Shown here: in pieces, positions 24,218 to 33,280 of the stretch | How positions within the stretch are numbered: position 1 is the first letter of the stretch | How the letters are laid out: each line of letters starts with the position of its first letter | Source: Polycyclovorans sp002706265 | GTDB lineage: Bacteria; Pseudomonadota; Gammaproteobacteria; Nevskiales; Nevskiaceae | Direction: 5' to 3' | Assembly (NCBI GenBank): GCA_963973915.1 | Contig: CAXBBM010000003.1 | Location: forward strand, 208,468 to 272,467 | Length of the DNA stretch: 64,000 nucleotides | Made by a program: the position numbers and the translations under genes | Notes under the pieces: generated by a model | What the model saw: only the letters and a program-made list of their open reading frames with translations | Told to the model about the DNA's origin: nothing | Databases searched by the model: none

Positions 24218-24869
24218 AGGTGATTCTCCGAAACACAGCGCAAGGGGTGCAACGCGTGTGCAGATGTAGTGTGTGTTCTTTGAGGCGATTGACTCAACAA
24301 ACCCGCTTGCGGCCAGCAAGCGGCAAGAAGGCGAGCGCAGTCATCAATCATTGCCGGGGGGACTGTGCTCAGTGCGCAGGCTCCATTCTAAATCATCCAA
24401 AAATCTCACCGATAACGTTGCTGGCGTGCGCCGGTACGCGCGTCGCCGCTCGCTGAGTCCGGCCCGCGACGAGGCGGTCCGCAGGGTCAACCCTCGGTGC
24501 GACGACAGCGCAACCCGCGCAAGGTTCTGTCATCGATGGCGTGGGTCCGATATGATCACGCCGTTGGGGGCAGGGCAGTGCGCTGGCTTTCCTGGATGGC
24601 GCTGGCGGCAGCAGTGAATGAAAGCGGTGCCCTCGCGCCTAAATCTCAACTTTGCAGCTCCGACTGAAAGTCACGATCATTGATGGAAATCGAGAAACTT
24701 CAGCAGTGAAATGTGCTGCGGGCCCGAAACAGAAGATTTCCTCGAGGCCTGGATAGGCCCGCGGATCAGTCTGTGCCGAGCGACGGCGTGATCGTGAAAC
24801 CCTGCCGAAGTACACCGAAGCAACTTTAATCTTACCGGTCATCTTGGACCCTAACCTGGCATCTCTAAA
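24218..24869 (+). other. 650-bp AT-richer intergenic stretch
   Basis: No convincing gene is seen. The stretch is clearly less GC-rich than the surroundings (about half G+C by eye near 24660-24720), and short open frames here have no ribosome-binding site or protein-like composition. It must contain the promoters of the divergent secreted-protein and Wza-like genes; I see no clear hexamer pair. Its length suggests regulatory sequence or degraded DNA. Confidence 0.6.
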
Positions 24870-25991
24870 ATGGCACCTGAATCTTTGAAGTCCGCCTTAG
24901 GCCTCACGATCGTTCTGGCGCTCGCGGGATGTGCGGGCATGGGAACGCAATACGATACTCCAGCGGAAAAGAATCAAATTCTTTTCACCGTTGAAGCCAT
25001 TACACCGGCACTGACCCAGGGGCTCCGCTCGCGGCCTCCAGTGGGCGCCACGTTGCCTGAGGACATGGTGGCGCCTGAGGATTACACCTACCGAATCGGG
25101 CCCACCGACGTACTCTCGATTTTTGTCAACCAGTCTCTGTTCGCTGACACCTCTGCGCCTTCGTACGCCGTCGATCGTACGGCCGAATCGTTGTATGTGG
25201 TGAGTAACAGCGGACAGATTTTTCTACCGCTTTATGGTCCGTTGCAAGTCGCCGGGCTGACTGTCAGTGAGGCGTACGTCGAAATTGAGCGCGCGCTTTC
25301 CCGGTTCATTACCCGACCGCAAATCAATGTGCGCGTTGCAGAGTACAGATCGCAGCGTATCGGAGTTGTTGGCGCGGTCGAGATGCCGGGCTTTGTCCCG
25401 GTGACGGACCGTCCCTTGGCCATCACCGAGGCCATTGTGACCGCGGGCATGCTCGAAACGGCCGATTTGCGCAAAGTGGTGCTCAAACGGAAAGGCGCCG
25501 AACACGTTGTTGACGTGTATGACCTGATCAATAGCCCGTCATTCGGCCAGCGTTGGGTGTTGCAGGATGGCGATGTGGTCTGGGTTCCTCAGAACAAGAA
25601 CAAAGTCTATGTATTAGGCGAGGCGCCAAACCGAACCGCTTACATCGATCCCTACAACACCAAGTTGGCAGAAATTCTGGTGCCGATTGACGCGCAGGGG
25701 TCTGCCGCCAGCCGTTCAGGAAATTATCTTCAGAGTGGAACGGCCTTGACCGGCAGTATCTTCGTGATCAGGGGCGACGTTGATCAAGCGCGTGTTTTCC
25801 ATTTGAATGCCTCGTCCCCGGAGTCGCTGATTCTGGCGGATGAGTTTCAATTGCTGAGCGGCGATATTGTCTTTGTCTCCACGCGTGAGATCACCCGATT
25901 CAATCGCTTCGTCGCCCAGTTGCTGCCGAGCGTTGGCTCGTTGTTGTCCTCAGTACTTTTGGTTGACCGTGTTGACAGCTTAGGTAACTAG
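24870..25991 (+). CDS. Outer-membrane polysaccharide export lipoprotein (Wza/OPX family)
   Basis: The 373-residue product is a polysaccharide export porin. It has a lipobox (LALAGC, Cys21), then the poly_export domain (YRIGPTDVLSIFVN at about 75-88, LPLYGPLQVAGLTVSEA) and SLBB-type repeats (IGVVGAVEMPGFVPVTD, VYVLGEAPNRTAYID). The C-terminal region is amphipathic (VAQLLPSVGSLLSSVLL), as expected for the outer-membrane helix of Wza. Codon use is more AT-rich than in neighbouring genes. The Wzc-like gene follows on the same strand after about 250 bases. No glycosyltransferase or Wzx/Wzy gene is nearby. Confidence 0.93.
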   Translation: MAPESLKSALGLTIVLALAGCAGMGTQYDTPAEKNQILFTVEAITPALTQGLRSRPPVGATLPEDMVAPEDYTYRIGPTDVLSIFVNQSLFADTSAPSYAVDRTAESLYVVSNSGQIFLPLYGPLQVAGLTVSEAYVEIERALSRFITRPQINVRVAEYRSQRIGVVGAVEMPGFVPVTDRPLAITEAIVTAGMLETADLRKVVLKRKGAEHVVDVYDLINSPSFGQRWVLQDGDVVWVPQNKNKVYVLGEAPNRTAYIDPYNTKLAEILVPIDAQGSAASRSGNYLQSGTALTGSIFVIRGDVDQARVFHLNASSPESLILADEFQLLSGDIVFVSTREITRFNRFVAQLLPSVGSLLSSVLLVDRVDSLGN

Positions 25992-26243
25992 CTCAGCCCT
26001 TAACAATGGCGAATGGCCCTTCCGAAACTGCAGAAGGGCTGACCAAGATCGCGAAGCCGCCCCCGTGGACCGAGTGGTGTCCGGGGGGCGGTGGGAGCAA
26101 AGGCCATCTGGTATTGAACGCTATCCGCTGTCTTGCCATGAGTGTATGCGCGACTTTCGTTTGAGCGACCCTTGTCGTAATCAAGGCCTGCGTTCACAGA
26201 AAGCTTCATTCAAAATGCTCAAACAAACTTAATAGTGCAAAAA

Positions 26244-28526
26244 ATGAATAATCCGGGTGATCACCAGACGGGTGTTGGAAAGCAATGGGCCAACGACGAT
26301 GAGGATTCAATTGACCTCAATGCGCTCGTCGGTGCCGTGCTTGCGGGCTGGCCAACAATCCTGATCGCCATTGCGGTCGCGTTGTCTCTGGCCGCTTTTT
26401 ACCTTTTTGTGACCCCCCCGATTTACACCACGGATGCGTTGATCCAGGTCGAAAGCAATCAGAACAATGCGCGATTCGCCTTCATGCAAAGCGCCAGCGG
26501 CATGGAACCGGAGGTGCCGGCAGCCGCTGAGGTCGAAATTCTGAAAAGCCGCATGGTCATTGGGCAGGTCGTGGATCGCCTGGGGCTCGACATTGTGGCG
26601 CAGCCTGTTTATTTCCCCTTGGTGGGTCAGGGTTTCGCACGTCGGCACGAGGGTGACGGCTACGGTCAGCCGCCATTTTCATTGGACTTTCTGTCCAATC
26701 GCGGGCTTGCCTGGGGTGGCGAGCAAATCAAGGTCACCACATTCGAGCCGCCCGCGGGCCAGCTGAATGTCGTCTTCGGGCTCGAGCCTGTCGGCGAAGG
26801 TCGCTACCGCTTGCTCGACCGCAAAGGTCAGTTGCTGGCCGAAGGCAAGGTCGGCGAAATGCTGACGGCACAACTCGGTGACGAAGGGGATGTTCTAAGA
26901 CTGTTTGTACAGCGACTGAACGCCCGAGACGGCACCTTGTTTGAGTTGATGAAGCGTCCGCGCGCGGCGGCCATCTCGTCAGTCCAAAACAGTCTCGTCG
27001 CCACGCCCTCTCGTGCGGCGGCGGGCATGGTGACCCTTGCGTACGAAAGCACGGATCCCGCCCAAGCCGCACTGGTGCTCAATGAGACGCTGAACGTTTA
27101 TCAAACCCAGAATGTCGAGCGTCGATCAGCCGAGGCGGAGCAGACCCTGCAGTTCTTGAATGAGCAACTCCCGACACTCAAAGCGGATGTGGAATCTGCG
27201 GAGGCACGGCTGAACAAGTTCAAGGTTGATAACAGCACGGCCGACCTCACGCAGGAAACGGCCATCGTGCTGCAACGCAGCGTCGAGCTCGATCAAGCGC
27301 GCGCCGAGTTGACGCAGCAGCGTACCGAGGCCTTGCAGCGATTCACCGCCAGCCACCCCGTCGTCGAGTCGATCGACTCGCAGATCGCACAACTTGATAT
27401 TGAACGGTCGCGAATTGCCAGCCGTATCAAACGTCTTCCCGACATTGAGCAGGTTGCCCTGCAGCTGCAGCGGGACCTGCAAGTCAGCACGGCCCTTTAC
27501 GTATCGCTGCTCAACAGGTCGCAGGAACTCGAGGTGGTCAAGAGCGGCACGATCGGCAGTATCCGCATCATCGATACGCCTGTGGTGCCCAGAATGGCGT
27601 CCAAGCCCAAGTCTGGCCTGGTCATTGCACTGAGCCTGGTTTTGGGGACCCTGTTGGGGGCCTTGCTGGTTTTCGTGATTGATGCCATGCGGACGGGTGT
27701 GGAAGATCCGGCCATCACCGAAAAGAAGCTGGGCCTCGCGACGTACGGCTCAATCCCGTATTCGGAGATCCAGAACAAGCTCGCACGTGCGCTGAAACTC
27801 AAAAAGCCCCAGGGCGCCAATATTCTTGCGCTCGCCGATCCGAACAGCATCACCATGGAGGCTTTACGCAGCGTCAGAACGTCCCTGCATTTTGCCCGCA
27901 TGGATGCGCCCAACAACATCATCATGTTGACCGGGCCTGAGCCTGAGCTCGGCAAGTCGTTCGTAAGCGTCAATCTGGGGGCCGTGCTCGCACAGGCGGG
28001 GGAGCGGGTCCTTGTGGTCGACGGTGACATGCGGCGCGGGCATATCCATAAAATGCTGGGCAGCGGCAGTCGCAGCCCGGGTTTGTCAGATTTGCTTTCG
28101 GGAACAGCGACCCTGGAGCAGTGCATCAGATCGACTGAAGTGGATCAGCTTTTTGTGATTCCCACCGGTGCCATACCGCCCAATCCGTCTGAACTTCTGG
28201 TGCACCAGCGCTTCGTCGCGCTGCTGGGGGAGCTGTCGGCAATCTTTGACCACGTCATTATTGACACCCCGCCGGCCTTGGCCGTCACCGACGCGTCCAT
28301 CATTGGCAGGCACGCGGGCATAACGCTGGTTGTGTTGAAAGCCGGGCGTCACCCATTGCGCATGATTGAAGATTTGATCAACCGGCTGAACCGCGCGGGC
28401 GTTACCGTGCGCGGAAGCTTGTTCAATCAGGTCGGCTTAAGCCGCAAGAGTCGCTATGGATACAAGTACGGCTACCGGTATGCGGGTTATCAGTACAGCT
28501 ACAAGGCCAAGGCAAAGGACGACTGA
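26244..28526 (+). CDS. Polysaccharide co-polymerase with bacterial tyrosine kinase domain (Wzc-like)
   Basis: This 760-residue inner-membrane protein controls polysaccharide chain length and export with its Wza partner. It has a Wzz domain with the first membrane helix at about 34-55, coiled-coil and GNVR regions (about 265-420), a second helix at about 455-480, and a C-terminal BY-kinase domain with a Walker A-like LTGPEPELGKS, Walker A' VVDGDMRRG and Walker B HVIIDTPPALAV. The tail has a tyrosine cluster (YGYKYGYRYAGYQYSY) for autophosphorylation. The Walker A has Glu-Pro-Glu-Leu before GKS where Ser-Pro-Gly-Glu is usual. An in-frame GTG at 26235 is an alternative start; neither has a ribosome-binding site. 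Confidence 0.93.
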   Translation: MNNPGDHQTGVGKQWANDDEDSIDLNALVGAVLAGWPTILIAIAVALSLAAFYLFVTPPIYTTDALIQVESNQNNARFAFMQSASGMEPEVPAAAEVEILKSRMVIGQVVDRLGLDIVAQPVYFPLVGQGFARRHEGDGYGQPPFSLDFLSNRGLAWGGEQIKVTTFEPPAGQLNVVFGLEPVGEGRYRLLDRKGQLLAEGKVGEMLTAQLGDEGDVLRLFVQRLNARDGTLFELMKRPRAAAISSVQNSLVATPSRAAAGMVTLAYESTDPAQAALVLNETLNVYQTQNVERRSAEAEQTLQFLNEQLPTLKADVESAEARLNKFKVDNSTADLTQETAIVLQRSVELDQARAELTQQRTEALQRFTASHPVVESIDSQIAQLDIERSRIASRIKRLPDIEQVALQLQRDLQVSTALYVSLLNRSQELEVVKSGTIGSIRIIDTPVVPRMASKPKSGLVIALSLVLGTLLGALLVFVIDAMRTGVEDPAITEKKLGLATYGSIPYSEIQNKLARALKLKKPQGANILALADPNSITMEALRSVRTSLHFARMDAPNNIIMLTGPEPELGKSFVSVNLGAVLAQAGERVLVVDGDMRRGHIHKMLGSGSRSPGLSDLLSGTATLEQCIRSTEVDQLFVIPTGAIPPNPSELLVHQRFVALLGELSAIFDHVIIDTPPALAVTDASIIGRHAGITLVVLKAGRHPLRMIEDLINRLNRAGVTVRGSLFNQVGLSRKSRYGYKYGYRYAGYQYSYKAKAKDD

Positions 28527-28846
28527 CGCGGTGGTTTGGAAGCGCAGGTGCCGCCAAGGTCGTTGAACCACAGGCGCTGCTCCAGCAAGCCCGGTCTCCA
28601 GGCCGACCCGGCCTCCATTGCATCGTCCCGTGAATGGGCTTGAGGCTGATGATTCGAGCCGCCCGAGTTGCGCAAAAGCCATCCGGCTCTTGCTTGCGGC
28701 GCACGCTTTGTGCAGCAACACGCTGTTCGGCTTTGGCCAGCGGTGCTGGAACGACGACCTGGGCTCAGGATTCAGCCCGGGTGCAGACGGCCGGCCTCAG
28801 GCTGCAGCGCGGCCAAACCGGCCGTTCACTCAGGGAGGCGTCGTTC
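28527..28846 (+). other. 320-bp intergenic stretch, nothing recognised
   Basis: This lies between the Wzc-like and lipid-kinase genes. No terminator with a U-tract and no protein-like frame is seen. The only clear signal is GGGAGG at 28833-28838, the ribosome-binding site of the next gene. Confidence 0.5.
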
Positions 28847-29818
28847 ATGAATCAAGTGGTCCCCAAGGCCGTGCAGCGCGCGGCCCAGTCAGGTCCATTG
28901 ATCGTGGTGCTCAATGCCGGCTCGGGCAAGACCGGGGCCGACGAGCGCACGGAAACACTGACCCGGGTCTTCGCTGCGGCCGGCCGGGAGGCGGAGTTTC
29001 TCCCCATTGACACGCCTGAGCGCATCGGGGCGACTGCGGCGCAGGCCGTCAAACGGGCGAAGGCCGTTAAAGGTGTGGTGGTCGCGGCCGGCGGTGACGG
29101 CACGCTCAATGCGGTCGCGCAGGCGGTGCTGGGCAGCGGCTGCCCCTATGGTGTGTTGCCGCAGGGCACGTTCAATTATTTCGGCCGTGCGCACGGCATT
29201 CCACAAGACATCGAGGCCGCGGCCAAAGCACTGCTGGGTGCCAGCGTGGAGCCGGTTCAGGCGGGCGTGGTGAACGGCCACATTTTTCTCGTGAACGGTA
29301 GCCTGGGGCTCTATCCCCGGTTGCTCGAAGACCGGGAGGCGTACAAGCAGCAGCTGGGGCGCAGCCGCTGGGTCGCACTGGTGTCGGGCCTCAGCACCCT
29401 GCTGCACGAGCATCGACGGCTGGATCTGGAGATCGAAAGCGGCGGCAAGAAGCGTCACCTGCGCACGCCGACCCTGTTCGTTGGCAACAACGCGCTGCAG
29501 TTCGCGCGTATCGGCATGGTCGACGCGGCCGACGCGCTGGGCCGCGGTGAGTTGGCGGCCATCGCGGTGCGGGAGATCGGCACGATGTCGATGCTGGGCC
29601 TTGCGCTGCGCGGACTTTTGGGGCAGCTGGGAGCGGCGGAAAATCTGACCCAGTTCAATTTTCGGCGCTTGACCGTCAAGGCCCGTCGCGAGCGCATCAT
29701 GAAGGTGGCAACCGACGGTGAAATTCACCTGCTCAAGACCCCGTTGGTGTTCGAGGTGGCCCGCGAACCGTTGATGCTGCTGGTGCCCTGCGAAGCCGAT
29801 CGGGTCAAGGTGGAGTGA
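28847..29818 (+). CDS. Diacylglycerol kinase-family lipid kinase
   Basis: This 323-residue protein has the DAGK catalytic fold. The nucleotide-binding motif VVAAGGDGTLNAVAQ lies at about 83-97, LPQGTFNYFGRAHGIP follows, and ATDGEIHLL near the C-terminus matches the D-G-E block of DgkB/YegS-type kinases. It would phosphorylate a membrane lipid such as diacylglycerol or a sphingoid base; the substrate cannot be told. The start ATG has GGGAGG eight bases upstream, although the frame is open for another 70 codons. A metallophosphoesterase gene follows after 40 bases on the same strand, a plausible kinase/phosphatase pair. Confidence 0.9.
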   Translation: MNQVVPKAVQRAAQSGPLIVVLNAGSGKTGADERTETLTRVFAAAGREAEFLPIDTPERIGATAAQAVKRAKAVKGVVVAAGGDGTLNAVAQAVLGSGCPYGVLPQGTFNYFGRAHGIPQDIEAAAKALLGASVEPVQAGVVNGHIFLVNGSLGLYPRLLEDREAYKQQLGRSRWVALVSGLSTLLHEHRRLDLEIESGGKKRHLRTPTLFVGNNALQFARIGMVDAADALGRGELAAIAVREIGTMSMLGLALRGLLGQLGAAENLTQFNFRRLTVKARRERIMKVATDGEIHLLKTPLVFEVAREPLMLLVPCEADRVKVE

Positions 29819-29858
29819 CCTCCACCAGCCACAGACCATGCCGCCAGGGGAGAGGGCG

Positions 29859-30674
29859 ATGAGCGTGTTGTTACAGATTTCCGACCCCCATTTCGGGACC
29901 GAGCAGCCCCACGTGGTCGAGGCGTTGGTGGCCATGGCGCAGTCGGTTCGGCCCGATGCCGTGGTGCTCTCGGGTGACATCACCCAGCGTGCGCGGCGTG
30001 CGGAGTTCGAGTCTGCGCGTCGCTTTCTGGACCGACTCTCGGGGCCGCCGATGCTGGTGCTGCCCGGCAACCATGACATTCCCCTGTTCAATCTGGCGGC
30101 GCGTATTGTTCGCCCGTATGGCAATCACCAGCGCAGCTTCGGGCGGCAGCTTGAGCCCGAGATCGACACACCTGATTTCCGGGTGATTGGCGTCAACACC
30201 ACACGCGCCTGGCGGCACAAGGACGGAGCGGTGTCCGCCGCGCAGATCGCGCGGGTATCGCGGCGCCTGCGTGGCGCGCGTCACGAGCAGCTGCGCATTG
30301 TCGTCACGCATCAGCCCTTGCACGTGCCCAACCAGCGCGACGCGCACAACCTGTTGCACGGCCGCGAGGCGGCAGCGCGGGCGTGGGCGGCCGCGGGCGC
30401 CGACCTGGTCATGGGAGGGCATATTCATCTGCCGTTTGTGCGACCGCTGCGCGATCGCTACTCCGACCTGCCACGGGATGTGTGGTGCGTGCAGGCCGGC
30501 ACTTCGGTGTCGTCCAGGGTGCGCTGGGAAGCGCCAAATTCGGTCAACGTGCTGCGCTACGACGCCCGCCTGACGCCCCTGCGCTGCACCGTGGAGCGCT
30601 GGGATTACACCGCCGAGGGCGAGGGGGGGTTCAGCCCGGCAGAAGTCACGGTGATTGACCTGGACCGTCGCTGA
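29859..30674 (+). CDS. Calcineurin-like metallophosphoesterase
   Basis: This 271-residue protein carries all metal-binding motifs of the family in order: SDPHFG near the start, LSGDITQ, LPGNHD, THQPLH and GGHIHLPF. These coordinate two metal ions for phosphodiester or phosphomonoester hydrolysis. ATG at 29859 is preferred over the ATG 21 bases upstream because the GGGGAGAGGG ribosome-binding site sits between them. The Icc/CpdA subfamily is closest in layout, but the substrate is not known. It is likely cotranscribed with the lipid kinase. Confidence 0.92.
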   Translation: MSVLLQISDPHFGTEQPHVVEALVAMAQSVRPDAVVLSGDITQRARRAEFESARRFLDRLSGPPMLVLPGNHDIPLFNLAARIVRPYGNHQRSFGRQLEPEIDTPDFRVIGVNTTRAWRHKDGAVSAAQIARVSRRLRGARHEQLRIVVTHQPLHVPNQRDAHNLLHGREAAARAWAAAGADLVMGGHIHLPFVRPLRDRYSDLPRDVWCVQAGTSVSSRVRWEAPNSVNVLRYDARLTPLRCTVERWDYTAEGEGGFSPAEVTVIDLDRR

Positions 30675-30863
30675 CCCCCACCACAGCATCTGCGTGCACG
30701 GCGGGTGACGTGCTGCCGCGCCTGAGGGTGATGGGCGGTCGGCAGGCATCAAAATCACCGCGCCCTTCTGCGAGCGCCCGACACCCGACCGCCGGGCACG
30801 CCCTCAGGCGCCTGAGTAAACGCTGGCACACTACGCGCCCTGATTTGACGCCTTTGGCTCTGG

Positions 30864-31454
30864 ATGACCGACATTCTGGTGTTGTATTACTCGCGCGGCG
30901 GTTCGACGGCGCGCATGGCGCGGGCGGTGGCGCGCGGCGTCGAAGCCAGTGGTGCCACGGCGCGCCTGCGCACCGTGCCGCCGGTGGCGCCCGAGACCGA
31001 AACCGCCGCCCCGGCGGTGCCCGAATCTGGCTCGCCCTACGCCACCCTGGATGACCTGAGAGACTGCCAGGGCCTGGTGCTGGGCAGCCCGACGCGCTTC
31101 GGCAATATGGCAGCGCCGCTGAAGTATTTCCTCGACACCAGCGGCGAGCTGTGGATCAACGGAACGCTCAATGGTCGTCCGGCGGGCGTTTTTACCAGCA
31201 CCGGTTCGCTGCACGGCGGGCAAGAACTCACCTTGATGACCATGATGATTCCGCTGCTGCATCACGGCATGGTGCTGGTCGGCATGGATTCCATGGCCCC
31301 CGCGCTCAACCGGACCCGCGCCGGCGGCACGCCCTACGGAGCATCACACTGGGCCGGCGGCGGCATGCACCCGAATGTGCTGGACCCGGATGAAATGGCC
31401 CTGTGTGAATCGCTGGGTGAACGGGTGGCGCGGCTGGCGGAGCGGCTGGCATGA
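30864..31454 (+). CDS. wrbA: NAD(P)H:quinone oxidoreductase, WrbA-type flavoprotein
   Basis: This 196-residue flavodoxin-like protein would reduce quinones by two electrons using FMN and NAD(P)H. The FMN phosphate loop is LYYSRGGSTARMA at about 7-19, with LVLGSPTRFGNMAAPLKYFLD and FTSTGSLHGGQELTL typical of WrbA. The loop VPESGSPYATLDDL matches the region between strands 2 and 3 in the family. Its end overlaps the DUF2069 gene (ATGA), a pairing that recurs in gammaproteobacteria. Confidence 0.93.
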   Translation: MTDILVLYYSRGGSTARMARAVARGVEASGATARLRTVPPVAPETETAAPAVPESGSPYATLDDLRDCQGLVLGSPTRFGNMAAPLKYFLDTSGELWINGTLNGRPAGVFTSTGSLHGGQELTLMTMMIPLLHHGMVLVGMDSMAPALNRTRAGGTPYGASHWAGGGMHPNVLDPDEMALCESLGERVARLAERLA

Positions 31455-31816
31455 ACACGAACATGAACGCCCCCCGCCGCTGGGCGCCCCGGATCCGCCT
31501 TGCGGTCATTGCCCTGCACGCCTCGTTTGTGGTGCTGAGCCTGTACTGGGCCACCACGGTCACCGGCATGGTGATGGCGTTGCTGCTGCTGCTGCCGCTG
31601 CCGGGCCTCGTCGCCGGGCGCCTGCGCACTTACGGCTGGGCAGCGATGCTGGTGGCGATTTATGCGGCTTTCTGGGCGGCAGAGTGGTGGATGCCCGGCG
31701 TGCCGCCAATGGTGCTGATCATCGCCACCGTGGCCGTGCTCGATTTCTGCGCCATCGCGCTGTTTGGGCGGATTGCGCGGCGTGAGGCCGCCGGCCCTGG
31801 CTTGGGAAGTGGTTAA
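31451..31816 (+). CDS. DUF2069 membrane protein
   Basis: This 121-residue inner-membrane protein has about four hydrophobic helices (residues about 18-36, 38-55, 63-82 and 84-106). It contains the pattern LPLPGLVAGRLRTYGWAAML followed by YAAFWAAEWW, as in DUF2069 proteins. Function unknown. The start overlaps the wrbA stop by four bases, so the two are translationally coupled, which hints at a redox- or membrane-related role. Confidence 0.88.
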   Translation: MNTNMNAPRRWAPRIRLAVIALHASFVVLSLYWATTVTGMVMALLLLLPLPGLVAGRLRTYGWAAMLVAIYAAFWAAEWWMPGVPPMVLIIATVAVLDFCAIALFGRIARREAAGPGLGSG

Positions 31817-32062
31817 GCGGCACCCGGCCACTTCTGTCACCCCAGCTGTGCACCCGGCGTGCGACATGCAGTGCTTGATGCGCCCCGCCAACGGTTGAGA
31901 TGGGTGCGGGGTTTCAAGCCCTGGCCGCTTGATCGGTACCGGGCTCCATCGCGGTCGTGACTCGCGGTGCGACAGCTTCTGCAGCGCGAGCCGCAGCGTC
32001 GTAGCCTGCGAATGATCGCCAGGCGCATACTGCGGAGAATCGTCAACTGGGGGCGAAACGAG

Positions 32063-33103
32063 ATGACAGTAACAAGCAGAGCCCTGTTGCTCATCGGCGT
32101 CATGTTTTTGACCGGCTGCGGCAGCAGCAGCGAGGTTGCGGGGGCATTCGAGGGCGAGCCGCGACTGGCGGTCTCGCAACAGACGCTCGATGCGGCACTG
32201 AACTGCACGCCGTTCGAGAACCCCGACAAACCGCCGGTGCTGATGGTGCACGGCACGTTCGTCACGGGGACCGAGGAGTACACGTTGTTCTACGCCCCCC
32301 AGCTCGTTGCCTTGGGCTACGACGTCTGCATCGTGACGTATCCCAACCGGGGCCTGGGCGACATGCAGGTGTCTGCCGAATACGTGGTTCACGCCTTGCG
32401 CTCGATACACGCAGACACCGGCCGCAAGGTAGCGATCATCGGGCACAGCCAGGGCGCGCTCATGCCGCGCTGGGCCATCCGATTTTTTGCCTCGGCGCGC
32501 AACGCCGTCTCAGATTATGTCGCGCTGGCTGGCCCGCACCATGGCACCCTCGTCGCCGGGCCGGTGCAGCTCGGCCCTTTACTGTTCGATGACCTCGGAC
32601 TCAGTGTGCTCCCCGGACTCGGTCTCCCCGAGGCGCTGTACCAGTTTCTGCCAGATTCACAATTCATCAGTGCGTTGAACGCCGGCGATGAAACGCCCGG
32701 CGACATCGCTTACACCAATCTCTACACGCGCTTCGACGAACTGGTTCAACCAGTGAATCCGCCCACCGCAGCGCTTGACTTTGAACAGGGCAACCCTAGG
32801 GTGGGCAATTTCCTGTTGCAGGACCTGTGCCCCGCCCATATCGCCGAGCACGTCACCATCGGAACCACGGATACGCTGGCCTTCGCAATGGCTCTGGATG
32901 CGATCAGTCACCCGGGCCCCGCCGATTTCGAACGGGCAGGCGGCCAGTCGTTGTGCGCGCTGCTGCCTTTGGACCTCGCGTCGCTCGTCATGCCGCTGCG
33001 CGCCTCAAACTTGCTCAGCCTTGTGGCGTCGACCGTGCGCGATCCGATGCTGAACCTGAGTCTCGCTGCCGAAGAGCCCCCATTGCGCGATTACGCCCAG
33101 TAG
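32063..33103 (+). CDS. Lipase-like alpha/beta-hydrolase lipoprotein
   Basis: This 346-residue protein has a lipobox (FLTGC, Cys19) and then an alpha/beta-hydrolase domain. The oxyanion block is LMVHGTFVTGTEE (about 61-73), the nucleophile elbow is GHSQG with Ser129, and ALAGPHHGT follows. Later Asp and His residues (near FDELVQPVNPP and ISHPGP) could complete the triad. The arrangement resembles secreted triacylglycerol lipases of the Candida antarctica lipase B-like bacterial group. The start at 32063 is chosen because it begins the lipoprotein signal. A short GC-rich hairpin without a U-tract overlaps the stop. Confidence 0.85.
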   Translation: MTVTSRALLLIGVMFLTGCGSSSEVAGAFEGEPRLAVSQQTLDAALNCTPFENPDKPPVLMVHGTFVTGTEEYTLFYAPQLVALGYDVCIVTYPNRGLGDMQVSAEYVVHALRSIHADTGRKVAIIGHSQGALMPRWAIRFFASARNAVSDYVALAGPHHGTLVAGPVQLGPLLFDDLGLSVLPGLGLPEALYQFLPDSQFISALNAGDETPGDIAYTNLYTRFDELVQPVNPPTAALDFEQGNPRVGNFLLQDLCPAHIAEHVTIGTTDTLAFAMALDAISHPGPADFERAGGQSLCALLPLDLASLVMPLRASNLLSLVASTVRDPMLNLSLAAEEPPLRDYAQ

Positions 33104-33280
33104 GCGCGTTTTCGCGCCTCGTTGGGGCGCCCTGATCATGCGCCCCTGCCTCGAGACCCCGGGAGCGCGGGATTCGGACGGGGTCATGCAGTGCGCCGCC
33201 CCACCGCACGGGCGCTCACCGGGGACTCAAACCGCCCGAAGATGACGCCGCAACCCTGACCGGCACCGCATACTCCGCCC

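Noticed and set aside
24639..24842. Short minus-strand frame in the 650-bp intergenic region
   Set aside because: No ribosome-binding site, no recognisable motif and random-looking composition.
25994..26041. Imperfect hairpin (GCCCTTC with GAAGGGC) after the Wza-like gene
   Set aside because: A real inverted repeat is present, but no U-tract follows, so I did not call a terminator.
33102..33119. AGGCGCG-TTTT-CGCGCCT hairpin at the lipase stop as terminator
   Set aside because: The stem is good but overlaps the stop codon and is not followed by T residues.
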